Positions 27,674 to 36,195 of a stretch of DNA of 64,000 nucleotides are shown one piece after another; the first letter of the stretch is position 1, and the number at the start of each line of letters is the position of its first letter. The translations under genes and the position numbers were made by a program. The notes beneath the pieces are model-generated. The model was not told where the DNA came from. It did no database searches and worked only from the letters and a program-made list of their open reading frames with translations. The stretch is taken from contig NZ_JACLAF010000007.1 of assembly GCF_015355625.1 (NCBI RefSeq), positions 62,001 through 126,000 of the forward strand, given 5' to 3'. The DNA is from Tamlana sp. I1. GTDB lineage: Bacteria; Bacteroidota; Bacteroidia; Flavobacteriales; Flavobacteriaceae.

Positions 27674-28120
27674 TTATTTTAAAAAGTTGATGGTTAACGG
27701 ATAATTGTAAAATTCGCCATCTCTTGCTTTTAAACTGGCAATCACAATAAAAACGAGTTCTAAAATGAAGGCGCCAATGGCTAAAACTCCTAAGGCACCA
27801 CCAATATAAAGTAGGGCAGAAGGCTTGCCTAAATTGATGTGAAAATTCTCGAATCCGTTAAAATCAATAAAATCTAATCCGCTAAAAATTTTAAAGATGA
27901 AAAACGGAATCGTAATGCTTCCTAAAATGATAGCATATAATAAAATGCTAATTTGAAAATTAATGGCTTGTTTACCGTGTTTGTCTATAAAATCAGATTT
28001 ATCCTTATTAGCCACCCATAAAATAATTGGCCCTAAAAAATTCCCAAAAGGAATAATAAACCTACTAAATGTAGATAAATGGATGAAGGTGGCTATATTT
28101 TTTTGATGATTATCGATCAT
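27674..28120 (-). CDS. DUF4870 membrane protein
   Basis: A 148-residue protein with three to four hydrophobic segments and the DUF4870 (Tic20-like) signature around IILWVANKDKSDFIDKHGKQ. Function unknown; such proteins often neighbour PspC/PadR genes in Flavobacteriaceae, as here. The start at 28120 is chosen because a TATATTTG -7 element lies at 28151-28158 on this strand, so an ATG at 28153 would fall inside the promoter. Confidence 0.8.
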   Translation of the reverse strand: MIDNHQKNIATFIHLSTFSRFIIPFGNFLGPIILWVANKDKSDFIDKHGKQAINFQISILLYAIILGSITIPFFIFKIFSGLDFIDFNGFENFHINLGKPSALLYIGGALGVLAIGAFILELVFIVIASLKARDGEFYNYPLTINFLK

Positions 28121-28150
28121 GATTTTAAAAGTATATAATAGTTTCTTATG

Positions 28151-28158
28151 CAAATATA
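28151..28158 (-). promoter_or_regulatory. -7 promoter element of the DUF4870 gene
   Basis: TATATTTG on the minus strand (TAnnTTTG type), about 30 bp before the chosen start codon. It decides the start of the gene downstream. Confidence 0.5.
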
Positions 28159-28267
28159 TGTCTTAAAAAAGGTATTATGTTACACATAGTACCTAAAATT
28201 AACAAAATATTAACAATTATGAATAGCGATTAATTTTATAACTTAGTGAAAAATATAATTTCCATAT

Positions 28268-28723
28268 ATGAATATAACCCCAAGAAAATTAAATAGTTAT
28301 ATCGTTTTTAAATTGCCCTCGGCCTTTATATGTGGGGTAAGAACTAAATTTATCGATGATGAAAAATGTATAGTAACCGTAAAACATAAATGGATAAATC
28401 AGAATCCATTTAAGTCTATGTTTTGGGCTGTGCAAGGTATGGCTGCCGAGTTTTCAACAGGGGCGTTAATGATGTCTAAAATTCAGGCTACCAATAAAAG
28501 AGTATCGATGTTGGTAACCGCAAATCAATCTACCTACACAAAAAAAGCAACAGGAAAAATTACCTTTACTTGTGCTGACGGTTTATTAGTTGATGCCCTT
28601 TTAGATGAAGCGATTAAAACTGGCGAAGGACAAACTTTATCCATGAAATCGGTTGGTATAGATGAAGCAGGCGATGTGGTTTCAACGTTTAATTTTGAAT
28701 GGAGCGTTAAAGTTAAAGGCTAA
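28268..28723 (+). CDS. DUF4442 (hotdog-fold) protein
   Basis: A 151-residue protein resembling the DUF4442 family, hotdog-fold proteins related to PaaI-type thioesterases. It has the typical RTKFIDDEKCIVTVKHKW and NPFKSMFWAVQGMAAEFSTGALMM segments; the latter corresponds to the central hotdog helix. Thioesterase activity is possible but unproven for this family. It appears monocistronic, 147 bp before the AIM24 gene. Confidence 0.75.
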   Translation: MNITPRKLNSYIVFKLPSAFICGVRTKFIDDEKCIVTVKHKWINQNPFKSMFWAVQGMAAEFSTGALMMSKIQATNKRVSMLVTANQSTYTKKATGKITFTCADGLLVDALLDEAIKTGEGQTLSMKSVGIDEAGDVVSTFNFEWSVKVKG

Positions 28724-28870
28724 TTTAATCGGATTAATATATAAAAACTCTGTGAGTCTCTGAGTAAAAAGTTTACTTAAAGCCACACAGACTAATAAAT
28801 TTATTAATCGGATGTAACAAAATTATGAATACAGCAACCAATAAACGTATCAACAAAAAACAATAAGAAC

Positions 28871-29671
28871 ATGACAGCACACGAAATTGATTACAGAATT
28901 TACGGCGAAGAAATGCAGTACGTCGAAATTGAACTCGATCCAGAAGAAGGCGTTGTGGCCGAAGCAGGTAGTTTTATGATGATGGAAGATGGTATTAAAA
29001 TGGAAACTATTTTTGGAGATGGCTCTCAAAAGGATTCAAGTTTTCTAGGGCAAATTCTAGGTGCAGGAAAACGTATTCTAACCGGGGAAACTTTATTTAT
29101 GACCGCCTTTTACAACAATTTAGTTGGTAAACGAAAAGTATCATTTGCATCACCATATCCAGGGAAAATAATTCCAATTGATTTAACGCGTTTTGGAGGT
29201 AAATTTATCTGCCAGAAAGATGCTTTTTTATGTGCCGCAAAAGGCGTGAGTATTGGTATAGAATTTTCCAAACGATTAGGACGCGGTTTATTTGGTGGCG
29301 AAGGTTTTATCATGCAAAAACTAGAAGGCGATGGTATGGCTTTTGTTCATGCAGGCGGTACCATGGCCATGAAAGAATTACAAGCAGGTGAAACTTTAAG
29401 AGTAGATACAGGCTGTATTATTGGTTTTGATCAAACGGTAGATTACGATATCGAGTTTGTGGGAGGTATTAAAAACACTGTGTTTGGAGGCGAAGGTTTG
29501 TTTTTTGCAAAACTACAGGGGCCAGGTACGGTTTTTATCCAGTCCTTACCTTTTAGTCGATTAGCTGGACGCGTTTTAGCATCGGCTCCCAAGGCAGGAG
29601 GGAAGCATAAAGGTGAAGGCAGTGTGCTTGGAGGTTTAGGAGATTTATTAGATGGGGACAACCGTTTTTAA
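28871..29671 (+). CDS. AIM24 / TIGR00266-family protein
   Basis: A 266-residue protein of the AIM24 family (tryptophan RNA-binding attenuator-like beta-barrel fold). Recognisable are the N-terminal [31 protein letters not shown] and the glycine-rich segments FGGEGF and [15 protein letters not shown]. Bacterial members are widespread and of unknown molecular function. The gene stands alone; the gap before it carries A/T-rich sequence without a clear promoter. Confidence 0.85.
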   Translation: MTAHEIDYRIYGEEMQYVEIELDPEEGVVAEAGSFMMMEDGIKMETIFGDGSQKDSSFLGQILGAGKRILTGETLFMTAFYNNLVGKRKVSFASPYPGKIIPIDLTRFGGKFICQKDAFLCAAKGVSIGIEFSKRLGRGLFGGEGFIMQKLEGDGMAFVHAGGTMAMKELQAGETLRVDTGCIIGFDQTVDYDIEFVGGIKNTVFGGEGLFFAKLQGPGTVFIQSLPFSRLAGRVLASAPKAGGKHKGEGSVLGGLGDLLDGDNRF

Positions 29672-29792
29672 CAAATTAAATTTATGTTAAAAGCTATAGG
29701 GTATCTGTTTTTTTAGTAAATTTAGATGTTATTTTAAACAATAAAGCCTATTAATAAATCTACACTTTTACAACCTAAACTTTTAAAATATT

Positions 29793-29987
29793 ATGGCTAG
29801 AGCAATGATGGATTACACAATAACTGTGCTTAATAAAGTGAGTTTTGATTCTGCACTGTTTTGCAAAGAGGTACAAAAAGCGTTACAACGTTTATTACCT
29901 TACGAAATTGAGGAACTTAAAATTTTTATTCATTCCTTAGTGCAGCAAAACCCCGAACTAAACCAATGTTTAGTTTATATAAAATAA
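29793..29987 (+). CDS. Small conserved-looking protein of unknown function
   Basis: A 64-residue soluble protein with two predicted amphipathic helices (KEVQKALQRLLPYEIEELKIF). I do not recognise the family. Codon use resembles the neighbours, an own terminator follows directly, and the upstream gap of 120 bp could hold a promoter (TAAATTTA near 29719 is close to the -7 consensus). This supports a real, independently transcribed gene. Confidence 0.6.
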   Translation: MARAMMDYTITVLNKVSFDSALFCKEVQKALQRLLPYEIEELKIFIHSLVQQNPELNQCLVYIK

Positions 29988-30017
29988 AAAAAGCGACCAA
30001 TTTGGTCGCTTTTTTTA
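29985..30017. terminator. Terminator after the 64-residue gene
   Basis: A hairpin AAAAAGCGACCAA/TTGGTCGCTTTTT with a minimal loop and T run, between convergent genes; it also serves oxyR from the other side. Confidence 0.85.
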
Positions 30018-30041
30018 TGTGTGTTTTTACTGTTAGAAAGG

Positions 30042-30980
30042 TTATTTATGCAACGGACTAATAATTTTCACATCCTGAAAAGCAATAGCGCCGCGTACAA
30101 CTCCCGAAATAACATCTTGAAGCGCTTCAATGATTTGCATTTTTAATTCACTTTTATGATAGATGATACTCACTTCTCGTGCTGGCGACGGATCGTTGAA
30201 AAAATGCAGGTTTTCACGTTCGTTATTATGAATGTCTAAAGTGTGTAAATAAGGAAGCAGTGTCATTCCCAAGCCTTCATTCGATAACTTAATAAGGGTT
30301 TCCATACTACCACTTTCTAGCTGAAACGAATCATCAGTATGTTTTTTAAAAACTTTACATAAATTAAGTACGCCGTCTCTAAAACAGTGGCCGTCTTCAA
30401 GTAGCAATATATCATTGACATCTAAATCGGTAATATCAATTTTTTTTCCTGTGTACAAACGGTGGTCTTTAGGAATATAGCTTACAAAAGGTTCAAAATA
30501 CAGAACACGTTCTTTTATAGTTTCATCCTCCAATGGTGTGGCAGCGATGGCGGCGTCTAAGTGTCCATCTTTAATTCTAGCAATAATCTCATCGGTGGTT
30601 AATTCTTCTATTTTTAGTTTTACCTTAGGGTGTTTTTTAATGAAGGTTTTTAAAAACATTGGAAGTAATGTAGGCATAATGGTCGGGATGATACCAAGCT
30701 TGAATTCCCCGCCAATAAATCCTTTTTGCTGATCCACAATATCCTGAATGCGATACGATTCGTTCACGATGTTTCGCGCTTGATTGACTATTTTTTTTCC
30801 AACATCGGTAAGTTCAATAGGTTTCTTAGATCGGTCGAAAATTTGAACTTCAAGCTGGTCTTCCAATTTTTGTATTTGCATACTTAATGTAGGTTGGGTA
30901 ACAAAGCATTTTTCGGCAGCTTTGGTGAAATTCTGATTTTCGGCAACAGCCAAAACATAGTATAATTGTGTAATCGTCAT
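30042..30980 (-). CDS. oxyR: LysR-family hydrogen peroxide sensor OxyR
   Basis: A 312-residue LysR regulator with an N-terminal winged helix-turn-helix (residues 1-60) and an effector domain in which Cys199 and Cys208 (GHCFRDGVLNLC) fall exactly at the positions of the redox disulfide in E. coli OxyR. That identifies it as the peroxide sensor rather than a generic LysR protein. It is divergent to dps, its classical target, across a 127-bp region with a palindrome. Confidence 0.93.
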   Translation of the reverse strand: MTITQLYYVLAVAENQNFTKAAEKCFVTQPTLSMQIQKLEDQLEVQIFDRSKKPIELTDVGKKIVNQARNIVNESYRIQDIVDQQKGFIGGEFKLGIIPTIMPTLLPMFLKTFIKKHPKVKLKIEELTTDEIIARIKDGHLDAAIAATPLEDETIKERVLYFEPFVSYIPKDHRLYTGKKIDITDLDVNDILLLEDGHCFRDGVLNLCKVFKKHTDDSFQLESGSMETLIKLSNEGLGMTLLPYLHTLDIHNNERENLHFFNDPSPAREVSIIYHKSELKMQIIEALQDVISGVVRGAIAFQDVKIISPLHK

Positions 30981-31016
30981 ACGTTATCAATTTAGCCTAT
31001 AAAAATATAAAAACTA

Positions 31017-31061
31017 TCAATAAAACTTATTGAAAGTACTGTTAATTATAAATTAAATTTG
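31017..31061 (+). promoter_or_regulatory. dps promoter with OxyR-site candidate
   Basis: A palindrome TCAATAA-AAC-TTATTGA (31017-31033) covers the TTG at 31030, which is spaced 21 bp from TAAATTTG at 31054-31061. This is a good TTG-N21-TAnnTTTG promoter about 47 bp upstream of dps. The palindrome has the T-N11-A form expected of LysR sites. Confidence 0.6.
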
Positions 31062-31107
31062 TGGTAAATAGAAATAGTAAAAATTAAATCATAAAAATAA
31101 CACACCC

Positions 31108-31587
31108 ATGAATTTAAATAGTATAGGATTAGATACCGTAAAAACTAAAGATTTAGCTGAAGATTTGAATCATTTATTAGCTAATTTTCAAATATATTAT
31201 CAAAACCTAAGAGGTATTCACTGGAATATTAAAGGAAAAGCATTTTTTGATTTACACGTTAAATTTGAAGAATTATACACCGATGCTAATACGAAAGTAG
31301 ATGAAATCGCAGAACGTATTTTAACCTTAGGAGAAACACCTTTACATACATTCGAAGACTATTCCGCGAAAGCGCAAGTGCCTGTTGGAAAAAATATCTC
31401 GAAAGATGATCTTGCCGTAAGATTGATTGTAGATTCTTTAGCGGAATTGCTTAAAATTGAAAGAAACATTTTAGAAAAAGCAGGCGATGCTAATGATGAA
31501 GGAACAAATTCGATGATGAGTGATTTTATTACTGAACAAGAAAAAACAGTTTGGATGATGAAAGCTTGGTTAAGCGAAACGGTTTAA
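31108..31587 (+). CDS. dps: Dps ferritin-like DNA-protection protein
   Basis: A 159-residue Dps. Inter-subunit ferroxidase ligands are present at His38, His50, Asp65 and Glu69, with the family spacing. It stores iron using H2O2 and protects DNA during oxidative and starvation stress. It is divergent from oxyR and preceded by a promoter carrying a LysR-type palindrome, so peroxide induction is likely. The stop is followed by a terminator at 31609. Confidence 0.95.
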   Translation: MNLNSIGLDTVKTKDLAEDLNHLLANFQIYYQNLRGIHWNIKGKAFFDLHVKFEELYTDANTKVDEIAERILTLGETPLHTFEDYSAKAQVPVGKNISKDDLAVRLIVDSLAELLKIERNILEKAGDANDEGTNSMMSDFITEQEKTVWMMKAWLSETV

Positions 31588-31608
31588 AACGTTTCAATAA
31601 AAATAAGA

Positions 31609-31643
31609 GGAAGACTTCATAAGAAATTATGAGGTCTTTTTTG
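31609..31643. terminator. Terminator between dps and the DUF58 gene
   Basis: A hairpin AAGACTTCATAA / TTATGAGGTCTT with one mismatch and loop GAAA, then a T run. It lies between convergent genes. Confidence 0.8.
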
Positions 31644-31652
31644 TTTAATACA

Positions 31653-32984
31653 TTACAACATCCCACGCGCCTTAATTTCTAAATATTTATTAATGGTATC
31701 AATCGTTAAATGTTCTGGCGTGGTTAAAATGGAATGGATGCCGTATTTTTTAAGTTCGTTAGCGATAAGACGCTTTTCAAATTCAAATTTTTCAGCAATT
31801 ACTTTATCATAAACATGCTGAATGGTTTCAGCTTTATTGGTAACCAATTTGTTTATTTCGGTGTTTTTAAAGAAAATAACCACCAATAAATGACTTTTAG
31901 AAATGGCTTTTAAATAAGGTAATTGACGCTCTAAACCATCCAGTGTTTCAAAATTGGTATACATTAAAATCAGGCTGCGATGGGTGATGTGCTTTTTTAT
32001 ATTTCCGTATAAACGACTAAAATCACTTTCAAAATAATCGGTTTTTACATTGTAAAGCGCTTCTAAAATAAGTTGCATTTGTGAGTTGCGGCGTTCGGCA
32101 ATTACGACGTTTTCAATCCCTTTTGAAAAAGAAAACAAGCCTGCCTTATCATGTTTTTTTAAAACGACATTACTCATTACCAAGCTAGCATTTATCGCGT
32201 AATCCAACAAGCTTAAACCGTTAAAAGGCATTTTCATGGTGCGCCCTTTATCGATAATAGAATAAACTGGTTGCGATTTTTCATCTTGAAATTGATTCAC
32301 CATCAATTGGTTTTTCTTTGCCGTGGCTTTCCAGTTTATGGTGCGTAAATCATCGCCAGTCACATAGTCTTTTATTTGTTCAAATTCCATAGAATGCCCG
32401 AGGCGACGGACTTTTTTTAAACCATAATCAAGTGAGTTTTTATTGATGTTAAGCAGTTCAAACTTTTTTAATTGCTTAAAACTTGGATAGGTTGGAATCA
32501 TGGCACCATCATTAAAAGTAAAGCGTTTAGCCACAATTTTTAAGACTGAAGAGGCATAAATATTCAAATTTCCAAAATGATATTCGCCACGTTCCGTTGG
32601 TTTTAAATGGTACGGAATGGTTTTCGACTTCCGAGAAACAATAAGGTTTTTAATTTTAAAATCTCTGACTTGAAATTGCTCTGGGATTTCATCAATAATT
32701 TCAAGATGAATAGTGATGCCGTAATGGTTTTGAATGTTTATTTCAACTAAATTTTGGTCCCCATTCGAAAACTTATCAGGTAGAATACGAGACGCTTCAA
32801 TTTTATGCTTTCCTAGAAAAATAATTATGAAATCTAAAATAAATAACAGTACTAAAACTAAAATTGAAAGTTGCGCGATATGGAATAATAGCGGAACAAA
32901 ATAGCTTAAAGCAAACAACACAACAATGCCAATGCCAACATAAAAAAATCGGGGTTGTATGTAGAATGGTTTTAGGAGTTTCAA
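31653..32984 (-). CDS. DUF58 domain protein of the MoxR operon
   Basis: A 443-residue protein with two N-terminal membrane helices (about residues 12-55) and a C-terminal DUF58/von Willebrand-like domain (signature FEQIKDYVTGDDLRTINWKA). Members act with MoxR ATPases in assembly or maturation of envelope complexes. The start is a TTG at 32984: an in-frame stop lies three codons upstream and no ATG is available. It is separated from moxR by ~200 bp of short repeats, whereas the other genes of the cluster are contiguous. Confidence 0.85.
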   Translation of the reverse strand: MKLLKPFYIQPRFFYVGIGIVVLFALSYFVPLLFHIAQLSILVLVLLFILDFIIIFLGKHKIEASRILPDKFSNGDQNLVEINIQNHYGITIHLEIIDEIPEQFQVRDFKIKNLIVSRKSKTIPYHLKPTERGEYHFGNLNIYASSVLKIVAKRFTFNDGAMIPTYPSFKQLKKFELLNINKNSLDYGLKKVRRLGHSMEFEQIKDYVTGDDLRTINWKATAKKNQLMVNQFQDEKSQPVYSIIDKGRTMKMPFNGLSLLDYAINASLVMSNVVLKKHDKAGLFSFSKGIENVVIAERRNSQMQLILEALYNVKTDYFESDFSRLYGNIKKHITHRSLILMYTNFETLDGLERQLPYLKAISKSHLLVVIFFKNTEINKLVTNKAETIQHVYDKVIAEKFEFEKRLIANELKKYGIHSILTTPEHLTIDTINKYLEIKARGML

Positions 32985-33142
32985 TTTTGGTTATTGGTTA
33001 TTGGTTTTTGGTTGATGGTTCTTGGTTGGTGGTTCTTGGTTGATGGTTTTTGGCTATTAGTTTCAGGAGTTTCAATTTTGTTAATTGTTAATTGTTAATT
33101 GTTAACTCTTGGCTCTTGGCTCTGAAAACTGAAAACTGAAAA
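32974..33142. repeat. Cluster of short tandem repeats upstream of the DUF58 gene
   Basis: The gap holds several runs with near-7-bp period: TTATTGG (from ~32988), TTAATTG x4 (~33080-33104), CTCTTGG x2 and AAAACTG x3 (~33120-33142). A 16-bp direct repeat AGGAGTTTCAATTTTG lies at 32974-32989 and 33065-33080; its first copy contains the DUF58 start codon. No ORF is seen. Confidence 0.75.
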
Positions 33143-33181
33143 CCGAGACTGCGACTAAACCCTGAAAACTGCAACAACCTA

Positions 33182-34249
33182 TCACCTAGGAATCTCAACT
33201 GTTTCAATAATTTGCTTTATAATCTGTTTGCTAGAAATGCCTTCCATTTCGCGTTCTGGTGTTACAATAACACGATGGTGTAATACAGGAATAGCAGCGC
33301 GTTTTATGTCTTCTGGGGTTACAAAATCACGTCCGTTTATAGCAGCAAAGGCTTTGCTCGCTTTTAAAATAGCGATTGATGCTCTTGGCGATGCGCCTAA
33401 ATACAAAAATTGGTTGCTTCTTGTAGCCACGATAAGCTGGGCGATGTATTTTATTAAATGCTGTTCGACTATAATTTGAGTGACTAGGTTTTGATACTTT
33501 GTAATTTGTTCAGCAGTTAAAAACGATGTGATTTCATCGATTTTTACTTTATCCTTTAAAGCATGTTCACGAGTTATAATTTCTATTTCTTCATCTAAAT
33601 TGGGATAATCCACATCAATTTTGAATAAAAAACGGTCTAATTGCGCCTCGGGTAATCGGTATGTGCCTTCTTGTTCTACAGGGTTTTGTGTCGCTAAAAC
33701 CATAAACGGCGAATCGAGTTTAAACTTATTCCCATCGATGGTAATTTGCTGCTCTTCCATCACTTCAAACAAAGCGGCTTGTGTTTTTGCAGGCGATCGG
33801 TTTATTTCATCAATAAGAATCATATTCGAGAAAATAGGTCCTTTTTTAAATTCAAATTCCGAGGTTTTTAAGTTAAAAATTGAGGTTCCTAAAATATCAC
33901 TAGGCATTAAATCGGGCGTAAATTGAATACGGCTAAAGCCAACGCTTAACGATTTAGCAAGTAATTTGGCGGTAACGGTTTTTGCAACGCCTGGAACGCC
34001 TTCAATTAACGAGTGGCCTTTGGCTAAAAGCGACGCGATAAGCATGTCTACCATATCGGTTTGTCCGACAATAACTTTACCTATTTCTGATTTTATTTTT
34101 TGAACATGGTTTTGTAATTCAGATAAATCCAAACGATTTTGAAACTGCAAATTGTTGCTGTCGTCATGGTTTTCTGCTGAAGGCATACCGTTTTCACTCG
34201 ATTTTGGTAAATACTGTTGGTGTTCTTGTGATTCTCTATGTTCGTCCAT
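33182..34249 (-). CDS. moxR: MoxR-family AAA+ ATPase
   Basis: A 355-residue AAA+ ATPase of the MoxR/RavA type. Walker A GVPGVAKT, Walker B MILIDEINR, sensor 1 LATQNPVEQEG and an arginine-finger region (LPEAQLDRF) are all visible. About 45 poorly conserved, acidic residues precede the core, so the true start could be slightly internal. It works as a chaperone-like ATPase on DUF58/VWA partners, here encoded in the same operon downstream. It lies 2 bp after the DUF4350 gene. Confidence 0.92.
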   Translation of the reverse strand: MDEHRESQEHQQYLPKSSENGMPSAENHDDSNNLQFQNRLDLSELQNHVQKIKSEIGKVIVGQTDMVDMLIASLLAKGHSLIEGVPGVAKTVTAKLLAKSLSVGFSRIQFTPDLMPSDILGTSIFNLKTSEFEFKKGPIFSNMILIDEINRSPAKTQAALFEVMEEQQITIDGNKFKLDSPFMVLATQNPVEQEGTYRLPEAQLDRFLFKIDVDYPNLDEEIEIITREHALKDKVKIDEITSFLTAEQITKYQNLVTQIIVEQHLIKYIAQLIVATRSNQFLYLGASPRASIAILKASKAFAAINGRDFVTPEDIKRAAIPVLHHRVIVTPEREMEGISSKQIIKQIIETVEIPR

Positions 34250-34251
34250 AA

Positions 34252-35457
34252 TTATTTTGAATAAAAGGCTTCTACAAGTCTGTTTAATTTTATGAGTTGG
34301 GCTTCGGAAAGCTCATTTTGGGTTTTTAACCAACTTATATAATGGATAAGTGGTTTTACGTCGTCTGTTTTTTTGCCAGCTTTTGAGGCTAGTTTTTCTA
34401 TAAAATCGTCATCTAAAACGCTTGTATTTAGATGAAAATCGGTTCTAATTTTTTCTAAAAAATAAGTGATTTTTTTATCAATTAGGTTTTTATGGTCTTT
34501 AGTTTCAAAGTATAAATTGGAAACTGTTTTAACAAAAGAGATGGAAGTGTTTTGTAAAGGTGTGATAATTTTAATAACGCGTTGCCTGCGCTTGGCATTA
34601 AAAACCATGAATAGGAGTCCGAAAATAAGCAAGGTATACCAAGCCCATCTAAAGGACTGTTGCTCTAAAAACCATTTTAAATTCGATTCTTTTTCTACAT
34701 CGGTGCGGTAGGGTGTTTGTATTTTGGTAAACGAATCAAAAAACACATCGTTATCGGGTAAATAGGATAAAAGCCCTTCCACGTATTGAAAGCGATTTTC
34801 CTTTAAAAGATTATAATTGGTAAACACTTTAGGTTCGGTGTGTAGAAAAATTTGACCATCACCAAAAGGAACTTTAATAAAATTAGGATGTTTTTCATCA
34901 ATTTTTGAATAGCCTAAAACGGTAAAATCCCATTTGTTAAAATTAGAAAAATAGTTTTCGCCAGCATCTTTATCTGTTTTTATGGTGTCGATATCAAAAT
35001 ATTCAAGCGATTGGTACGTAATGCTGTCTTTTTCGTTTTTAAGGTACTCCACATCAAAACCTAAAGTGTCATGAAATTTTTGAGGAAAAACATAATCTGA
35101 AATAAACAATGTGTTTCCCGAGCTTACAAAATTTAATAATTCATCAATTGAGTTGTCTTCTAAATAATTGGAATTACCAATAATCAGGTAGTTACCTTCA
35201 GCAATAAATTCACCATAACTGTCTTTAGAATTCGCCCTTAAATAACTGTAGGGTTGGTGGTAAACGGTTCTGAATTTATGGTTTTTAAAAAGTTTAGGTA
35301 ACTCTTTATACAGGATGCTTGTGCCGTAAGGTTTGTTGCTTTTTTCGTTAAAAGATTCTTCCCAATCTACGGTTTTAACACGATTTACACTAAGTACCAC
35401 AGCGCCAATAATAACGAGTACAGCAATTATTAAAAGGATAGGTAAGGCTTTTTTCAT
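34252..35457 (-). CDS. DUF4350 membrane protein
   Basis: A 401-residue protein with an N-terminal helix (residues 4-24), a ThuA/GATase-like periplasmic DUF4350 domain (LIIGNSNYLED...LLNFVSSGNTLFISDYVF), a second helix near 268-285 and a cytoplasmic C-terminal helical domain. DUF4350 proteins are standard partners in Bacteroidota MoxR clusters; function unknown. It overlaps the DUF4129 gene upstream by 4 bp (ATGA). Confidence 0.85.
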   Translation of the reverse strand: MKKALPILLIIAVLVIIGAVVLSVNRVKTVDWEESFNEKSNKPYGTSILYKELPKLFKNHKFRTVYHQPYSYLRANSKDSYGEFIAEGNYLIIGNSNYLEDNSIDELLNFVSSGNTLFISDYVFPQKFHDTLGFDVEYLKNEKDSITYQSLEYFDIDTIKTDKDAGENYFSNFNKWDFTVLGYSKIDEKHPNFIKVPFGDGQIFLHTEPKVFTNYNLLKENRFQYVEGLLSYLPDNDVFFDSFTKIQTPYRTDVEKESNLKWFLEQQSFRWAWYTLLIFGLLFMVFNAKRRQRVIKIITPLQNTSISFVKTVSNLYFETKDHKNLIDKKITYFLEKIRTDFHLNTSVLDDDFIEKLASKAGKKTDDVKPLIHYISWLKTQNELSEAQLIKLNRLVEAFYSK

Positions 35458-36182
35458 GACTTTACCAGTTTTAAAAATGTTGTAAAATTGCTTTTGGCTT
35501 TGTTGTATTTGTCAATATTCACAGGGAATTCGCCGTACCAAATGTAATTGTATAGGTAGGAAATATAGCCGAATTCTTTACTGAAAGATTTGTTACTTAC
35601 TTCGCTTAAATATTCCGAATTGGTTTTATCATCTTCAAATTTTATATGATTATTTAAACTTAATGTTTTTAAAACGAGCAGATAGTAATAACGAATGGCC
35701 AATCTGTAATTGGCATCGTTTTCAGCATTTTTAATCAAGCTGAGGATGTCTGCGTTTTCAATATTTTCTGCAGTAATATCTTCATGGTTTTGCACCGATT
35801 TGTTTCTTTTTGAAGCGAATAAACTCGTGCTACCTTCATTAAATAAAGTGTAAACCAAAAACACAACCGCTAGTGCGATGGCCAGATAGAAAATCCACGC
35901 TAAGGGGCCTAGATTTATAAAAAACTCGGTTTCGTTATTGTCTTCTTCAATTTTGGGTTTGTCTTTTTTATAATCTTCATAAACCCCAGAACCTTTTTTA
36001 GATTTTTTTACAACGGCTACCCCTTCATAATTAAATTCACTTCCAGAATAATGCGATTTAAAATCATCATCAAAACGCTTAATCTGTTCTGGTTCTTGGG
36101 TGAAATTCACAGCAAATAGCGTTTGGAAACCCAAAAACATCAAAACAAATAAACAGCAGGTATGTAACTTAATTAATTTCAA
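35454..36182 (-). CDS. DUF4129 domain membrane protein
   Basis: A 242-residue protein with a signal peptide (LFAVNF region), a short periplasmic segment, one transmembrane helix (about 95-115) and a C-terminal DUF4129 domain (RLAIRYYYLLVLKTLS; WYGEFPVN). DUF4129 occurs in transglutaminase-like and MoxR-associated proteins. It overlaps the DUF4350 gene by 4 bp and follows SpoIIM by 13 bp, so the genes are probably made as one complex. Confidence 0.85.
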   Translation of the reverse strand: MKLIKLHTCCLFVLMFLGFQTLFAVNFTQEPEQIKRFDDDFKSHYSGSEFNYEGVAVVKKSKKGSGVYEDYKKDKPKIEEDNNETEFFINLGPLAWIFYLAIALAVVFLVYTLFNEGSTSLFASKRNKSVQNHEDITAENIENADILSLIKNAENDANYRLAIRYYYLLVLKTLSLNNHIKFEDDKTNSEYLSEVSNKSFSKEFGYISYLYNYIWYGEFPVNIDKYNKAKSNFTTFLKLVKS

Positions 36183-36195
36183 GCAGGCAGATAGG

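Noticed and set aside
28724-28870. Possible tRNA or small RNA between DUF4442 and AIM24 genes
   Set aside because: Some short complementary stretches exist, but no cloverleaf or strong hairpin could be drawn.
32985-33142. Possible CRISPR array
   Set aside because: Repeats are 7-bp type tandem runs without regular spacers of 30 bp; no cas genes in the window.
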